Shown one piece after another: positions 25,609 to 35,169 of a stretch of 50,040 nucleotides of DNA (within the stretch, counting starts at the first letter, position 1; every line of letters begins with the position of its first letter). The notes under the pieces are model-generated. The model saw only the letters and a list, made by a program, of their open reading frames with translations, was not told the DNA's origin and searched no databases. The stretch is from Flavobacteriaceae bacterium UBA2765 (GTDB lineage Bacteria; Bacteroidota; Bacteroidia; Flavobacteriales; Flavobacteriaceae): positions 1 through 50,040 of the forward strand of contig DEIV01000015.1 in assembly GCA_002352665.1 (NCBI GenBank), in the 5' to 3' direction. The translations under genes were made by a program, and so were the position numbers.

Positions 25609-27180
25609 ATGAAAAAAAATTATGTATTACAAACCTTTATGTTTGTATTGTTTCTAACGCATTTAACTGCTTTTTCAAAAGAAGGTATTCTACCTACTTC
25701 TGAAAAAATTGCTGTTAAATCTAATAGTATTACAAGTCTATCTGACCCAGGATGGTCATATACTTGTGATGATGGAATTGAAGTAGAGTTATTGAGCCTA
25801 GGCTTAAAGAATAATGTTCCAGCATCATTAAATATAGGGAATAACAATAATATAGAACGTATCGTTGTTGAAATAGTATATAAGGGTAATAATCCTGGAA
25901 ATACCATTGAGATACAAGATGCAGCAGGAAATCTTTATACAGCCAATAGAACAGTACCTGCGGGTGGTAGTTCAAATGTTTGGTATTATAGAGCTGAATT
26001 ACCTGCAACTACAGCGGTAAATTACATCAACACTACAAGTGCAAGTTACGCACAATCTATGTTGGCCTATGTTTTTAGAAAAATGAATAATGGCGTTGCT
26101 AGTTCTGGAGTATTTACGGCATTAAGTGGATATAATGATATTCAAACAACAACAATCCCTATTCAAACAGATTCTGGTCCTAGGACAGTAACAGTTGAAT
26201 TGCCTATATCAGAATTAACACCTGATGGAAGGTATGTACATATTGAAGTTTCTGCAGCTGATGGTAGCTTTTCAGAATTGACTGAAACTATTAATAGTTT
26301 TCCTTCAGGTCAATGTTGTATTAAAGTTTTTGAGTTAGAATTAACTAATGTGGCTGGATCTGTAAATGAGATTGAAATAAGAATTGATACTAGAAATGGA
26401 AAGAATGGACAAACTGTTAATGGGCAATCATGGGTAATGGGTGGTGCTGTAAAAACAAATGTAAGATGTAGTTGTGTTGAGTTTGACACAGAGCTACCAA
26501 CTGCTGATAATTTAATTGATCATATTATTATTGAAGATATGAATCAATTACCAGAAGTAACTTTTTCTGATAATTGTTCAGATGTAACTATTGAATATAA
26601 TGAATACTACAGTAGAGAATCTTGTGAAATTGATTTTGCGAATGTAGCCGATTCAAATATTTTATTAAATGATAAAAAATACCATTGGAATAAAGGGTAT
26701 TACTCACAAGAAATTTATGGTTCGACTAAAATTTATGGACGTATAGTTGATAATGCTAATCCTAATTCTGGTTGGAATACTGAAATCTTCTTTGATGAAT
26801 TGGTAAATTATTCTACTTGGACTGGTTCTGGTGGACAAACAGGTAGTGATGCAGATAATGTTTTACGCAAGTATGCAGCTATTGATTTTAATAAAGCTTA
26901 TACCTTAAGCGGTTTTGGAAATAATGCAAATTCAAATCTTGAATTGATTAGTACAGCCAATACAAACTATATGGAAAAAGGATTAAAAAACGGAATGTAT
27001 AGTATTGGTTTTTGGTCTTCATATCAAGGTAACGGAAGTGGAGATATAAAAATGGAAGCATCATTAACTAAGTGTGTTAATGCAAGAGATGGAGCTGATC
27101 TGTTAGTTAGAGAGTGGACGGTAGTTGATGCAGCTGGCAACATAGGTATTTTTGTACAACGTGTTGAGATAGAAATATAA
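25609..27180 (+). CDS. Secreted protein of unknown function
   Basis: The 523-residue protein starts MKKNYVLQTFMFVLFLTHLTAFS, a good Sec signal peptide. An in-frame ATG at 25579 would add ten residues before it and is less likely. The mature part is rich in Thr, Asn, Gly and Ser with predicted beta structure. It contains paired cysteines (YTCDD, QCCIKV, VRCSC) and a late block that resembles the HYR/immunoglobulin-like modules of flavobacterial adhesins (PEVTFSDNCSDVTIEYNEYY, then REWTVVDAAGN). No T9SS sorting tail is present. A T9SS-tailed protein follows after 28 bp and is probably co-expressed. I do not recognise a specific family. Confidence 0.7.
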   Translation: MKKNYVLQTFMFVLFLTHLTAFSKEGILPTSEKIAVKSNSITSLSDPGWSYTCDDGIEVELLSLGLKNNVPASLNIGNNNNIERIVVEIVYKGNNPGNTIEIQDAAGNLYTANRTVPAGGSSNVWYYRAELPATTAVNYINTTSASYAQSMLAYVFRKMNNGVASSGVFTALSGYNDIQTTTIPIQTDSGPRTVTVELPISELTPDGRYVHIEVSAADGSFSELTETINSFPSGQCCIKVFELELTNVAGSVNEIEIRIDTRNGKNGQTVNGQSWVMGGAVKTNVRCSCVEFDTELPTADNLIDHIIIEDMNQLPEVTFSDNCSDVTIEYNEYYSRESCEIDFANVADSNILLNDKKYHWNKGYYSQEIYGSTKIYGRIVDNANPNSGWNTEIFFDELVNYSTWTGSGGQTGSDADNVLRKYAAIDFNKAYTLSGFGNNANSNLELISTANTNYMEKGLKNGMYSIGFWSSYQGNGSGDIKMEASLTKCVNARDGADLLVREWTVVDAAGNIGIFVQRVEIEI

Positions 27181-27208
27181 GTCAATAAAAAAACAAAACT
27201 TAGAACAA

Positions 27209-28033
27209 ATGAAAAAATTAAATTATATATATATTGTATTCTTCATGAGTATTATGGCGAATGCACAATTACAGGAAGAAAATTTCAACGCATCTAGTTT
27301 ACCTGATGGTTGGTCAACTACAGAAGCAGAAAGTGGACATTCATGGGAGTTTGGTTATACTGGTAATTTAAAAGGTAGTGGTATTCAAAATCCAACTTCT
27401 TTTCAATCTGGTGGCGTAGTTTTTAACGATTATAAATCAGGAGACTTTAATCATAATGTGGTTTCATTAACAAGCCCTTCAATAGATTTGATTAAAGAGA
27501 GTGTAGCAGAAGCTAGTCTTGAAATTATCTATAACCTTAGAACTTTTTCTAATGATGGTAAGTTTACGGTCAATGTTTGGGATGGTACAGACTGGAGGAA
27601 TGTGTTGACAGTATCTAATGATACAAACGAAGAGAATAGTGGTGAGAGCACAACAAGTACCATCGACGTTAGTCAATACATTAATAATGAGTTTAAAGTG
27701 AAATTTATCTATGATGATGAAGACTCTTTAACTTGGGGATTAGGAATAGACAATTATAAATTGACAGGAGTAAAATCTTCAAATGTTGATGGACTTGAAA
27801 GTATCGGGTTTATTTACTATCCTAACCCAGTAAATAATGATGAATTGACCCTAGTTTCCAGTAAAGATATTTCTATAGTAAATGTTTATAATACATTAGG
27901 ACAAAGGGTAATTTCTAAAAAACCAAGTACTTTAGAATCAAAATTAGATATGTATAATTTGGCCTCTGGTACTTATTTGGTGCAAGTAACTATAAATGAA
28001 AAAGTAGGTAATTTTAAAGTAATTAAACAATAG
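27209..28033 (+). CDS. Secreted protein with T9SS type A sorting domain
   Basis: The 274-residue protein has a signal peptide ending at MANAQ (residue 20). The beta-rich body begins EENFNASSLPDGWSTTEAES and includes SWEFGY and DYKSGDF, a choice-of-anchor J-like pattern. The last 75 residues form a type A Por/T9SS sorting domain (FIYYPNPVNNDELTLVS, IVNVYNTLGQRV, LASGTYLVQV, GNFKVIKQ). It is therefore expected to cross the outer membrane by the type IX system and stay on the surface or be released. It shares a likely operon with the preceding secreted protein and ends at a clear terminator. Confidence 0.85.
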   Translation: MKKLNYIYIVFFMSIMANAQLQEENFNASSLPDGWSTTEAESGHSWEFGYTGNLKGSGIQNPTSFQSGGVVFNDYKSGDFNHNVVSLTSPSIDLIKESVAEASLEIIYNLRTFSNDGKFTVNVWDGTDWRNVLTVSNDTNEENSGESTTSTIDVSQYINNEFKVKFIYDDEDSLTWGLGIDNYKLTGVKSSNVDGLESIGFIYYPNPVNNDELTLVSSKDISIVNVYNTLGQRVISKKPSTLESKLDMYNLASGTYLVQVTINEKVGNFKVIKQ

Positions 28034-28054
28034 AAATAGTTTTATGATTAATTG

Positions 28055-28086
28055 AAAAAGTGCTCCCAATGGAGTGCTTTTTTTTT
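28055..28086 (+). terminator. Intrinsic terminator after the secreted-protein operon
   Basis: AAAAGTGCTCC pairs with GGAGTGCTTTT (two G-U pairs, 4-nt loop) and runs into a T tract of nine. It lies 22 bp after the stop of the T9SS protein and may also serve the converging PNPOx gene. Confidence 0.8.
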
Positions 28087-28131
28087 AATCTAAGTTAACG
28101 CTACCATGATTTCAACAATATTAGATTTTTT

Positions 28132-28794
28132 TTACTGTTTATTTGAATGATAATAATCTAATACATGAGTTGGTATGTTGATGTCTTTAGATAATTTATC
28201 ATCAGAAATAGGATACTCTGCTACTTGCTTTAATGGTACTAATCCCACCCAAATAGGTAAATCATAATCGTCTGGTTCATCTTGTACACCAACATCTCTA
28301 ATTTTTGCAGATGCAGATTCAATGGTCATTTCAACAACTAGGGTTCTATCTAGTTCTTTGGGCAACATTGGGCGTATTCCATCCCAACGTCCTATTAACA
28401 TATGTTCCATAAAACAATGTAATGCAGCTTCTTTTTCAGCCGGGTTTTCTATCTTTTTAACACTACCAAATAAAGTTGCAGAACGGTAATTTACTGAATG
28501 ATGTAATCCTGAACGCGCCAATACTAACGCATCTAAATGCATTACTGTCATGCTTATTTCTTTAGCTTTCAGTAAAGTCAATAGCATTCTGTTACCTTGT
28601 GAGCCGTGTAAGTAAATTTTATTATCTTTTCTACCATAAGCCATTGGCAATGTAATGGCTTTTCCTTCATAGACATAACTTACAAAGCCTATAAAACCTG
28701 CATCTAAAATAGTATTTATTCTTTCAACATCGTACGTTGCTCTATTTGCACCTCGTTTTATGTGGTTTATTTTTAATTTTGGATATTCTTTCAT
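28132..28794 (-). CDS. Pyridoxamine 5'-phosphate oxidase-family (FMN split-barrel) protein
   Basis: The 220-residue protein (from the ATG that encodes MKEYPKLKINHIKRG) has the split-barrel pattern GFIGFVSYVYEGKAITLPMAYG, KIYLHGSQGNRML and SVNYRSATLFGSVKKIE. This pattern is seen in Nim-like and PNPOx-related flavin proteins. It is not the classical PdxH. An upstream frame extension would add 18 residues and overlap the divergent gene, so the shorter form is preferred. It is divergent from a MocR-type regulator, a pairing that suggests regulation by, or a role in, B6 or amine metabolism. The substrate is unknown. Confidence 0.82.
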   Translation of the reverse strand: MKEYPKLKINHIKRGANRATYDVERINTILDAGFIGFVSYVYEGKAITLPMAYGRKDNKIYLHGSQGNRMLLTLLKAKEISMTVMHLDALVLARSGLHHSVNYRSATLFGSVKKIENPAEKEAALHCFMEHMLIGRWDGIRPMLPKELDRTLVVEMTIESASAKIRDVGVQDEPDDYDLPIWVGLVPLKQVAEYPISDDKLSKDINIPTHVLDYYHSNKQ

Positions 28795-28814
28795 GTACCT
28801 GAAATTTATTATTT

Positions 28815-28822
28815 CAAAATTA
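28815..28822 (-). promoter_or_regulatory. -7 box of the PNPOx-family gene
   Basis: TAATTTTG on the minus strand matches TAnnTTTG, 21 bp before the start at 28794. The nearest TGGACT half-site of the putative MocR operator lies 10 bp upstream of it. Confidence 0.45.
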
Positions 28823-28831
28823 ATACATTTA

Positions 28832-28873
28832 TGGACTGTTATTGTCATCCAGAAAGTATTTAATTAGTAGTCC
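28832..28873. promoter_or_regulatory. Putative MocR operator between divergent genes
   Basis: The 83-bp divergent region has TGGACT (28832-28837) and AGTCCA (28868-28873) as an inverted pair, with a related ATCCAG (28847-28852) between them. MocR/PdxR regulators commonly bind repeated half-sites in such intergenic regions. This assignment rests on position and repetition only. Confidence 0.35.
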
Positions 28874-28877
28874 AGTT

Positions 28878-30368
28878 ATGTTTCCATATAAAACAACCAT
28901 CCATTTAGATAGAAAAAATAAGCAGCCTTTGTATTTGCAGTTGTCAAATCAATTTATAGAATTGATAAAAGAGAATACATTACCATCGAAAACAAAACTA
29001 TTGGGGAGTAGATCATTGGCTAGATTGTTAGAAGTTCATAGAAAAACAGTAGTGGCATGTTATGAAGAGCTTACTTTACAGGGTTGGGTAGAAAGTATTC
29101 CGCAAAAAGGAACATTTGTACATGCAAATTTACCATTGTTACAACAACAAAACTTTAATAAAGAAACAGAATTTTCAAAAAAAGAAGTCACCGGTTTTGA
29201 GTTTTATAAAGACAAAACGATTAAAGGGAAGTCAAATGCTATAGCCACTGATTTTTTATCTTTAAACGATGGTGTTTCTGATGTTAGATTAACGCCAGTC
29301 CAAGAATTAGCAAGAATTTATAGAAGAATAGTCAATAAAAAAAGTTCAATAAATCATTTATCATATGGTTCAACCTATGGCAATATAAAATTGCGTGAAG
29401 TTCTAACCGAATATTTGAATAAAACTCGCGGATTACATATTACAAAAGACAATGTTTTGATAACACGTGGTAGTCAAATGGGCATTTATCTATCATCGAA
29501 ACTAATATTGAAAAAAGATGACCTTATCATTGTTGGAGAAACAAATTATGTTTCTGCTGATAGAACATTTAAGAAACAAGGGGCAGCTTTATTGCGAGTT
29601 TCTGTTGATGAGAATGGATTGAATACAAATGAGATTGAAAAGTTGTGTAAACGTAAAAAGATTAAGGCTATTTATGTCACATCTCATCATCATCATCCAA
29701 CAACAGTAACATTATCAGCTGAAAGAAGAATTCACCTGTTAAATTTAGCTAAAGAGTACAGTTTTGCTATTATAGAAGACGATTATGATTACGATTTTAA
29801 TTATAATCATGCGCCAATATTGCCATTAGCAAGTCATGATACCAACGCCAACGTGATTTATATAGGTTCAGTTTGTAAAGCGGTCGCCCCGGTTTACAGA
29901 GTAGGTTATTTAATTGCTGCTAAAGAATTTGTTGATGAAGCAGCTAATTTACGTGGAATTGTCGATAGGCAAGGAGATGCCTTATTAGAATTAACCTTTG
30001 CCGAGTTTATTAAAAATGGTGATTTGGATCGTCATATTAAAAAGGTAATGAAGGTTTATAAAGCAAGAAGAGATTTGTTTTGTAAATTATTGAAGGAAGA
30101 ATTGCATGATTTCTTTCAATTTAAGACTCCCATAGGAGGAATGGCTGTTTGGGTGACGTTGGATAAAAAATATTCTTGGAATACAGTTTCTGAGATTGCT
30201 AAAAAGTATCAATTAGACATTGGTAACTGGAAACGATATGATGTGGCAAATACCAAACATAATTCCATAAGAGTGGGCTTTGCATACTATACTGAAGAAG
30301 AAATTTATAAGTTAATCGCTATTTTGAAAAAAGTAATGAATGAAATGTTGATTGAAAGCGTGTTTTAA
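28878..30368 (+). CDS. MocR-type regulator (GntR helix-turn-helix fused to aminotransferase-like domain)
   Basis: The 496-residue protein has an N-terminal GntR winged helix (LYLQLSNQFIELIKENTLPSKTKLLGSRSLARLLEVHRKTVVACYEEL). A linker leads to a fold type I aminotransferase domain with LSYGSTYGNIKLREVL and YIGSVCKAVAPVYRVGYLI. In the latter the lysine of SVCKAVAP would hold PLP. MocR proteins sense PLP or an amine and switch a neighbouring gene, here most likely the divergent PNPOx-family gene. The ATG at 28878 is chosen over a TTG at 28842. Confidence 0.9.
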   Translation: MFPYKTTIHLDRKNKQPLYLQLSNQFIELIKENTLPSKTKLLGSRSLARLLEVHRKTVVACYEELTLQGWVESIPQKGTFVHANLPLLQQQNFNKETEFSKKEVTGFEFYKDKTIKGKSNAIATDFLSLNDGVSDVRLTPVQELARIYRRIVNKKSSINHLSYGSTYGNIKLREVLTEYLNKTRGLHITKDNVLITRGSQMGIYLSSKLILKKDDLIIVGETNYVSADRTFKKQGAALLRVSVDENGLNTNEIEKLCKRKKIKAIYVTSHHHHPTTVTLSAERRIHLLNLAKEYSFAIIEDDYDYDFNYNHAPILPLASHDTNANVIYIGSVCKAVAPVYRVGYLIAAKEFVDEAANLRGIVDRQGDALLELTFAEFIKNGDLDRHIKKVMKVYKARRDLFCKLLKEELHDFFQFKTPIGGMAVWVTLDKKYSWNTVSEIAKKYQLDIGNWKRYDVANTKHNSIRVGFAYYTEEEIYKLIAILKKVMNEMLIESVF

Positions 30369-30488
30369 CCTGATAAAATTGAGGTTAATTTAATGATTTA
30401 GGGATACTAATTTAAAGTTTCAATGTTTTTGGTATATTTATAGGATATAAATTAATGATTTTTTTTCCTCAATAAAACCAAGCTCAAA

Positions 30489-33400
30489 ATGAAAACTTTA
30501 ATAAATCCTTCTTTACTAATTGTATTATTACTTTTTTTAGTTCCATTATCAGTAAATGCAACAATTCAAGAAGATACTAAACTGCTTTCACAACCAGCCA
30601 TAAGTGACAATCATATTGCATTTATTTATGCTGAAGACCTCTGGTTGGCCAATAGAGATGGTTCAAACCCTAGAAGGCTCACAATTGATGAAGGTATAGA
30701 ATCAAGGCCTATATTTTCTCCAGATGGTACTATGATTGCATTTAATGCACAGTACGATGGTAACTCTGATGTGTTTGTTGTTCCGGTTATTGGTGGTGTT
30801 CCAAAAAGACTGACTTGGCATCCCTATAACGATTTTGTTCGTGATTTCACTCCAGATGGTTCTAAAGTGTTATTCGGTTCACAACGTAATACACATACCA
30901 ATCGACTTGTTCAATTATATGAAGTGAATGTTAAAGGAGGAGCCATTACTCAATTAGAAATACCAACTGCTTTTTTTGCTTCCTATGCTGATGATGGAAA
31001 TCATATAGCATATACTCCTAATTACGATGCTTTTAATCAATGGAAACACTATAGAGGAGGTACCATTACACGTATATGGGTTTACAATATCAATACACAT
31101 GCTGTAGAAGAAATTTCTAAACCAAAAGGAGGTAGTAATGATTCTCAGCCACAATGGATGGGAGATCATATCTATTTTAAAAGTGATAGAAATGGTGAGT
31201 TTAATTTGTTTAGTTATCATGTCAATACAAAAGAGATTCAGCAGTTAACAGATTTTAAAGATTTTCCTATTATTAATTTATCGGCAAATAAAGGAAATGT
31301 TATTTTCGAACAAGCAGGTGAATTGCATGTTTATAATAGTTCATCAGGAGCTACGAATAAATTGAATATCAAAATAAATACAGATTTATTAGAGTTACGA
31401 CCACGTTATGTTTCAGGGAAAGATTATGTGCGTTCCATTTCTATATCGCCTTCAGGAGCTCGTACTGTGGTTGATTTTAGAGGAGATATTATTACAGTTC
31501 CTGCCAAAAAGGGAGATCCTAAAAATATATCTAATACGCAAGGTGTGCATGAGAAGTTTCCAGAATGGTCTCCAGATGGGAAATATATAGCTTATTATTC
31601 TGATCAATCAAATGAATATGCTCTACATATTCAGAATTTAAACACAGGCATTGTAAACAAAATTCCTTTAACAGGTACTGGATTTTATGCTGAGATTCAC
31701 TGGTCACCTGATAGTAAAAAAGTCAGTTTTGCTGATAATGGTCGAAATTTATATGTTGTAGATATTACAACTAAAAAAATGTCTAAAATTGCACAAGATG
31801 AAATGTACTTTCCTGGAGTTTTTAGAGCGCTTTTTGGGGATTGGTCCTATGATTCTAAATGGATAGCATATACCATTATAACTGAGACAAATTTTGAAAA
31901 AGCATACCTCTATTCTCTAGATACCTATAAATCATATGCTGTTTCTGATGGTCTGTCTAATGTGTCAGAGCCAATTTTTGATCCTAGTGGTAAATATTTA
32001 TATATGCTGGCTTCAACCGATGCAGGGCCAGTAGTTAATTGGTTTGACCAATCAAGTATTGATATGAATGTAACTAATGCTATTTATTTGGTTACGTTGC
32101 AAAAGGAAGTGATGTCTCCTTTTTCTAAACAAAATGATGAAGAAAAAATGGAAGAGTCTAAGCCAGAAGACAAAGAAAAAGATAAGAAGAAAGAGAAAGA
32201 AAAACCTAAAAAAGCTGATTTAAGAGTTGATTGGGATGGTTTTGAAAATAGAATAGTAAGCGTACCCATTAAGTCAGGAAACTATAGAAATTTAGGCATT
32301 GCAAAAGAAGGAGAATTGTTTTATTTAGCCATTTCAAGTGATGGGTCGAACACCGCTCTTAAAAAATATGATTTTGAAAAAAGAAAAGAAGAAGATATTA
32401 CATCTGCTGATGCTTTTCAAATTGCAGATGGCAGTAAAAAAATGCTTTACTTACATAAAGGTTCATGGAAAATTGCAGAGCTTGGTAAAGAATCAGAAGA
32501 AGAACCTTTAAATTTTGATGCTATAAAAGTAAAGATAAACCCCAGAGAAGAATGGAATAATATTTTTGATGAAGCATGGCGTGTAAATAGAGATTATTTT
32601 TATGATCCGGGAATGCATGGTGTAGATTGGAATGCTATGAAAGAAAAATATAAGGTGTTTTTACCAGATGTAACCTGTAGAGGTGATTTATATAGAATGA
32701 TGCAATGGATGTTTAGTGAATTAGGAGTAGGGCATCATCGTTTTGGCAGTAGAGGAGATAGATTGAATAATCCAGATCAGATTTCTGGAGGATTGCTAGG
32801 GGTTGATTATCAAGTAAAAGATAATCGCTATCAAATTAAAAAGATTTATGGTGGTTTAAATTGGACACCAGATTTACGATCCCCATTAACTGAACCTGGA
32901 GTCATTGTAAATGAAGGAGATTATATTATAAACGTTAATGGTAAAAACATTACTTCAGAAGATAATTTATTTAGCTTTTTTGAGAATACAGCGAATAAAA
33001 TAACAACATTAACGGTTAGTGTAAATAGTGACGGCTCAAATTCTAGAACTGTAAAAGTAACTCCTTTAAGAACAGAATGGGCTATACGAAACAGAGATTG
33101 GGTTGAAGGCAATATAAAAAAGGTTGATAAAGCTACCAACGGACAAGTTGCGTATGTCTATGTACCAAATACAGCAAATGCAGGTCATGAATATTTTAAA
33201 CGTTATTTCTTTCCGCAAGCAACTAAAAAAGCAATCATTGTCGATGAACGTTATAATGGTGGAGGTTATTTAGCTGATTATTATATTGATATTTTAAAAC
33301 GGCCACATCAAGCCAATTGGAATTTCCGTTATGGTAAAGACTTAAAATCGCCAAGTGCATCTATACAAGGTCCAAAAGTGATGATAACCGATGAAACTGC

Positions 33401-33746
33401 AGGCTCAGGAGGTGATTATTTACCTTGGATGTTTAGAAAATTTAAATTAGGAACTATTGTAGGGAAACGTACTTGGGGCGGACTCGTTGGTGTATTGGGT
33501 TATCCTGAATTTATTGATGGAGGCTCTGTTACAGCACCTAATGTAGCATTTTATAGTGAAAAAGGATTTAGGGTAGAAAATGAAGGTGTGGCTCCAGATA
33601 TAGAGATAGAGCAGTGGCCAGAGCTAGTAATCAAAGGGCATGACCCTCAGTTAGAAAAAGCCATAGAACTTACATTACAAGGTTTAAAAAAGAATCCACC
33701 TAAAACAACAGAAACTCCTGCCTATCCTGATAAGACTAAAAATTAA
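30489..33746 (+). CDS. Tricorn-type S41 protease with signal peptide
   Basis: The 1085-residue protein begins with a signal peptide (to about residue 25, LSVNA). Two beta-propeller regions follow (about residues 40-300 and 310-540), built of TolB/WD-like repeats such as ESRPIFSPDGTMIAF and KFPEWSPDGKYIAYYSD. A very charged Lys/Glu linker follows near residues 545-580. The rest has the tricorn core: GVGHHRFG (His749/His750), a PDZ domain (PGVIVNEGDYIINVNG) and the S41 active site AGSGGDYLPW with Ser973. VENEGVAPDIEIE supplies the late acidic residue. It would degrade peptides in the periplasm, as tricorn does in the cytoplasm. Confidence 0.92.
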   Translation: MKTLINPSLLIVLLLFLVPLSVNATIQEDTKLLSQPAISDNHIAFIYAEDLWLANRDGSNPRRLTIDEGIESRPIFSPDGTMIAFNAQYDGNSDVFVVPVIGGVPKRLTWHPYNDFVRDFTPDGSKVLFGSQRNTHTNRLVQLYEVNVKGGAITQLEIPTAFFASYADDGNHIAYTPNYDAFNQWKHYRGGTITRIWVYNINTHAVEEISKPKGGSNDSQPQWMGDHIYFKSDRNGEFNLFSYHVNTKEIQQLTDFKDFPIINLSANKGNVIFEQAGELHVYNSSSGATNKLNIKINTDLLELRPRYVSGKDYVRSISISPSGARTVVDFRGDIITVPAKKGDPKNISNTQGVHEKFPEWSPDGKYIAYYSDQSNEYALHIQNLNTGIVNKIPLTGTGFYAEIHWSPDSKKVSFADNGRNLYVVDITTKKMSKIAQDEMYFPGVFRALFGDWSYDSKWIAYTIITETNFEKAYLYSLDTYKSYAVSDGLSNVSEPIFDPSGKYLYMLASTDAGPVVNWFDQSSIDMNVTNAIYLVTLQKEVMSPFSKQNDEEKMEESKPEDKEKDKKKEKEKPKKADLRVDWDGFENRIVSVPIKSGNYRNLGIAKEGELFYLAISSDGSNTALKKYDFEKRKEEDITSADAFQIADGSKKMLYLHKGSWKIAELGKESEEEPLNFDAIKVKINPREEWNNIFDEAWRVNRDYFYDPGMHGVDWNAMKEKYKVFLPDVTCRGDLYRMMQWMFSELGVGHHRFGSRGDRLNNPDQISGGLLGVDYQVKDNRYQIKKIYGGLNWTPDLRSPLTEPGVIVNEGDYIINVNGKNITSEDNLFSFFENTANKITTLTVSVNSDGSNSRTVKVTPLRTEWAIRNRDWVEGNIKKVDKATNGQVAYVYVPNTANAGHEYFKRYFFPQATKKAIIVDERYNGGGYLADYYIDILKRPHQANWNFRYGKDLKSPSASIQGPKVMITDETAGSGGDYLPWMFRKFKLGTIVGKRTWGGLVGVLGYPEFIDGGSVTAPNVAFYSEKGFRVENEGVAPDIEIEQWPELVIKGHDPQLEKAIELTLQGLKKNPPKTTETPAYPDKTKN

Positions 33747-33828
33747 TCATGACTATAAGGTTGGAAGAATTAATTAAACATTAAAGTTGATTGATTTTAA
33801 ACCAGTGTTACAGGCAATAATAATAACA

Positions 33829-35019
33829 ATGAGAATAATACTAACAATTTTAGTTCTAACTCTATTTTTGTCTTGCTCAAATAAGAAACTTGATGGATTT
33901 TGGTTTGGCTCAGTTAAAGTTGACTTGGGAAGGTATCCTAGTTTAATTAGGTTTGAGAACGATGAACTTTTTGACTACTTTTCAATGGAAAATCTAGTGT
34001 ACCATGATACAATAAAATATCGATATTTTTGGAATAAACTAAACACAACAAATTCACAATATAAAAGAAAACAATATAAAATATATTTAAACAAAACTGA
34101 GCTTTCATTTTTCGATTCAAAATCTGACACACTCAATATAATCTACAATAAAAAAAAAGAGGACAATTTCGTATTCGACTTTTTAAATGATAAAAGTCTA
34201 TTGATAGATTTACCTACAGGGAATGGTTTAGTAAGAACGGTTGGTCGCTCTCATCGATTTGACAACCCTTTATATTTATTGTACAAAAACAATAAGTTGA
34301 AAGCAAATTTTTTAGATACAACTCTTTCTGTTGAAAATAACTTTTTAGAATTTCTTAGGAATAAGATGAAAACCATGAGAATGGACCTATACTATAATTG
34401 GGAAAGAAGCAGTGTATCCTTAATTGCTGACAAAAACATAAGAAATTCAGATTTAAATCTATTAAGAAAACAATTAAAAATAGCAGGGTTTGCAAGAGTA
34501 GATTATTTCCTAAAATCTAATTCATATGATAAATTTAATATTTTTTCATCAAAGCTAAAAGATCTTTCTGAAGAAGAATTATCTAAATATAACGTTCCTA
34601 TAGACTCTCTTCTAGAGAGTATCACTATGCCATCAATATATGAAACAGTATCTAATTTTAAAGATAAATTATTACTTGTTGAAATTGACAAAAACGTTAT
34701 TAAGCTTAGTGATAGTATAATATCAGATAAAGAATTTAAAAACCTTATCACACCTAGTAAGTTGCCTGGTAATAATTTATTAATTCTTTATTATTTGACC
34801 GAAAATTCAGTCTATCAAGACTTTATCCATTTTTATGATCTCATTCTAAACTCATATTATGATGAAAGAGATGATTACTTAATGAAAAAATATGGAGTTA
34901 AATTTAGGGATGGTAATGTAATAAGTAGGAAAGAGATTAGAGATGCCAATATAAATATCCCACTTTTTTTAAGTCAACTTGACAAAGAAGAATATGAAAA
35001 AATAAAGTACCAACTGTAA
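33829..35019 (+). CDS. Predicted lipoprotein of unknown function
   Basis: The 396-residue protein starts MRIILTILVLTLFLSCSNKKLDG, with a lipobox at LFLSC, so it is probably a membrane-anchored lipoprotein. A TTG start at 33787 would add 14 residues before the signal and is disfavoured. The N-terminal 100 residues (GFWFGSVKVDLGRYPSLIRF and onward) have the alternating pattern of a small beta-barrel. The remainder is helical and Lys/Asn/Leu-rich, with DYFLKSNSYDKFN and NLLILYYLTENS. I recognise no family. It has no obvious partner gene and lies between the tricorn gene and prfC. Confidence 0.65.
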   Translation: MRIILTILVLTLFLSCSNKKLDGFWFGSVKVDLGRYPSLIRFENDELFDYFSMENLVYHDTIKYRYFWNKLNTTNSQYKRKQYKIYLNKTELSFFDSKSDTLNIIYNKKKEDNFVFDFLNDKSLLIDLPTGNGLVRTVGRSHRFDNPLYLLYKNNKLKANFLDTTLSVENNFLEFLRNKMKTMRMDLYYNWERSSVSLIADKNIRNSDLNLLRKQLKIAGFARVDYFLKSNSYDKFNIFSSKLKDLSEEELSKYNVPIDSLLESITMPSIYETVSNFKDKLLLVEIDKNVIKLSDSIISDKEFKNLITPSKLPGNNLLILYYLTENSVYQDFIHFYDLILNSYYDERDDYLMKKYGVKFRDGNVISRKEIRDANINIPLFLSQLDKEEYEKIKYQL

Positions 35020-35109
35020 CTACACATAAGGTTAATAATTTGGTTTGTGTATAACCAATTACTAACTTTATAGGGACTGCTGGTGTTTTGGCCAATGGTT
35101 AATTCTTTG

Positions 35110-35128
35110 TTGGTGGAAACACCACCAA
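35110..35128. terminator. Hairpin between convergent genes
   Basis: TTGGTGG (35110-35116) and CCACCAA (35122-35128) form a 7-bp stem with a 5-nt loop between the lipoprotein gene and prfC. There is no T tract directly after it on either strand, so termination is uncertain. Confidence 0.35.
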
Positions 35129-35169
35129 TAAAAAGGCATAAATTCTATCCTTTGATTTATGGCAAGCGT

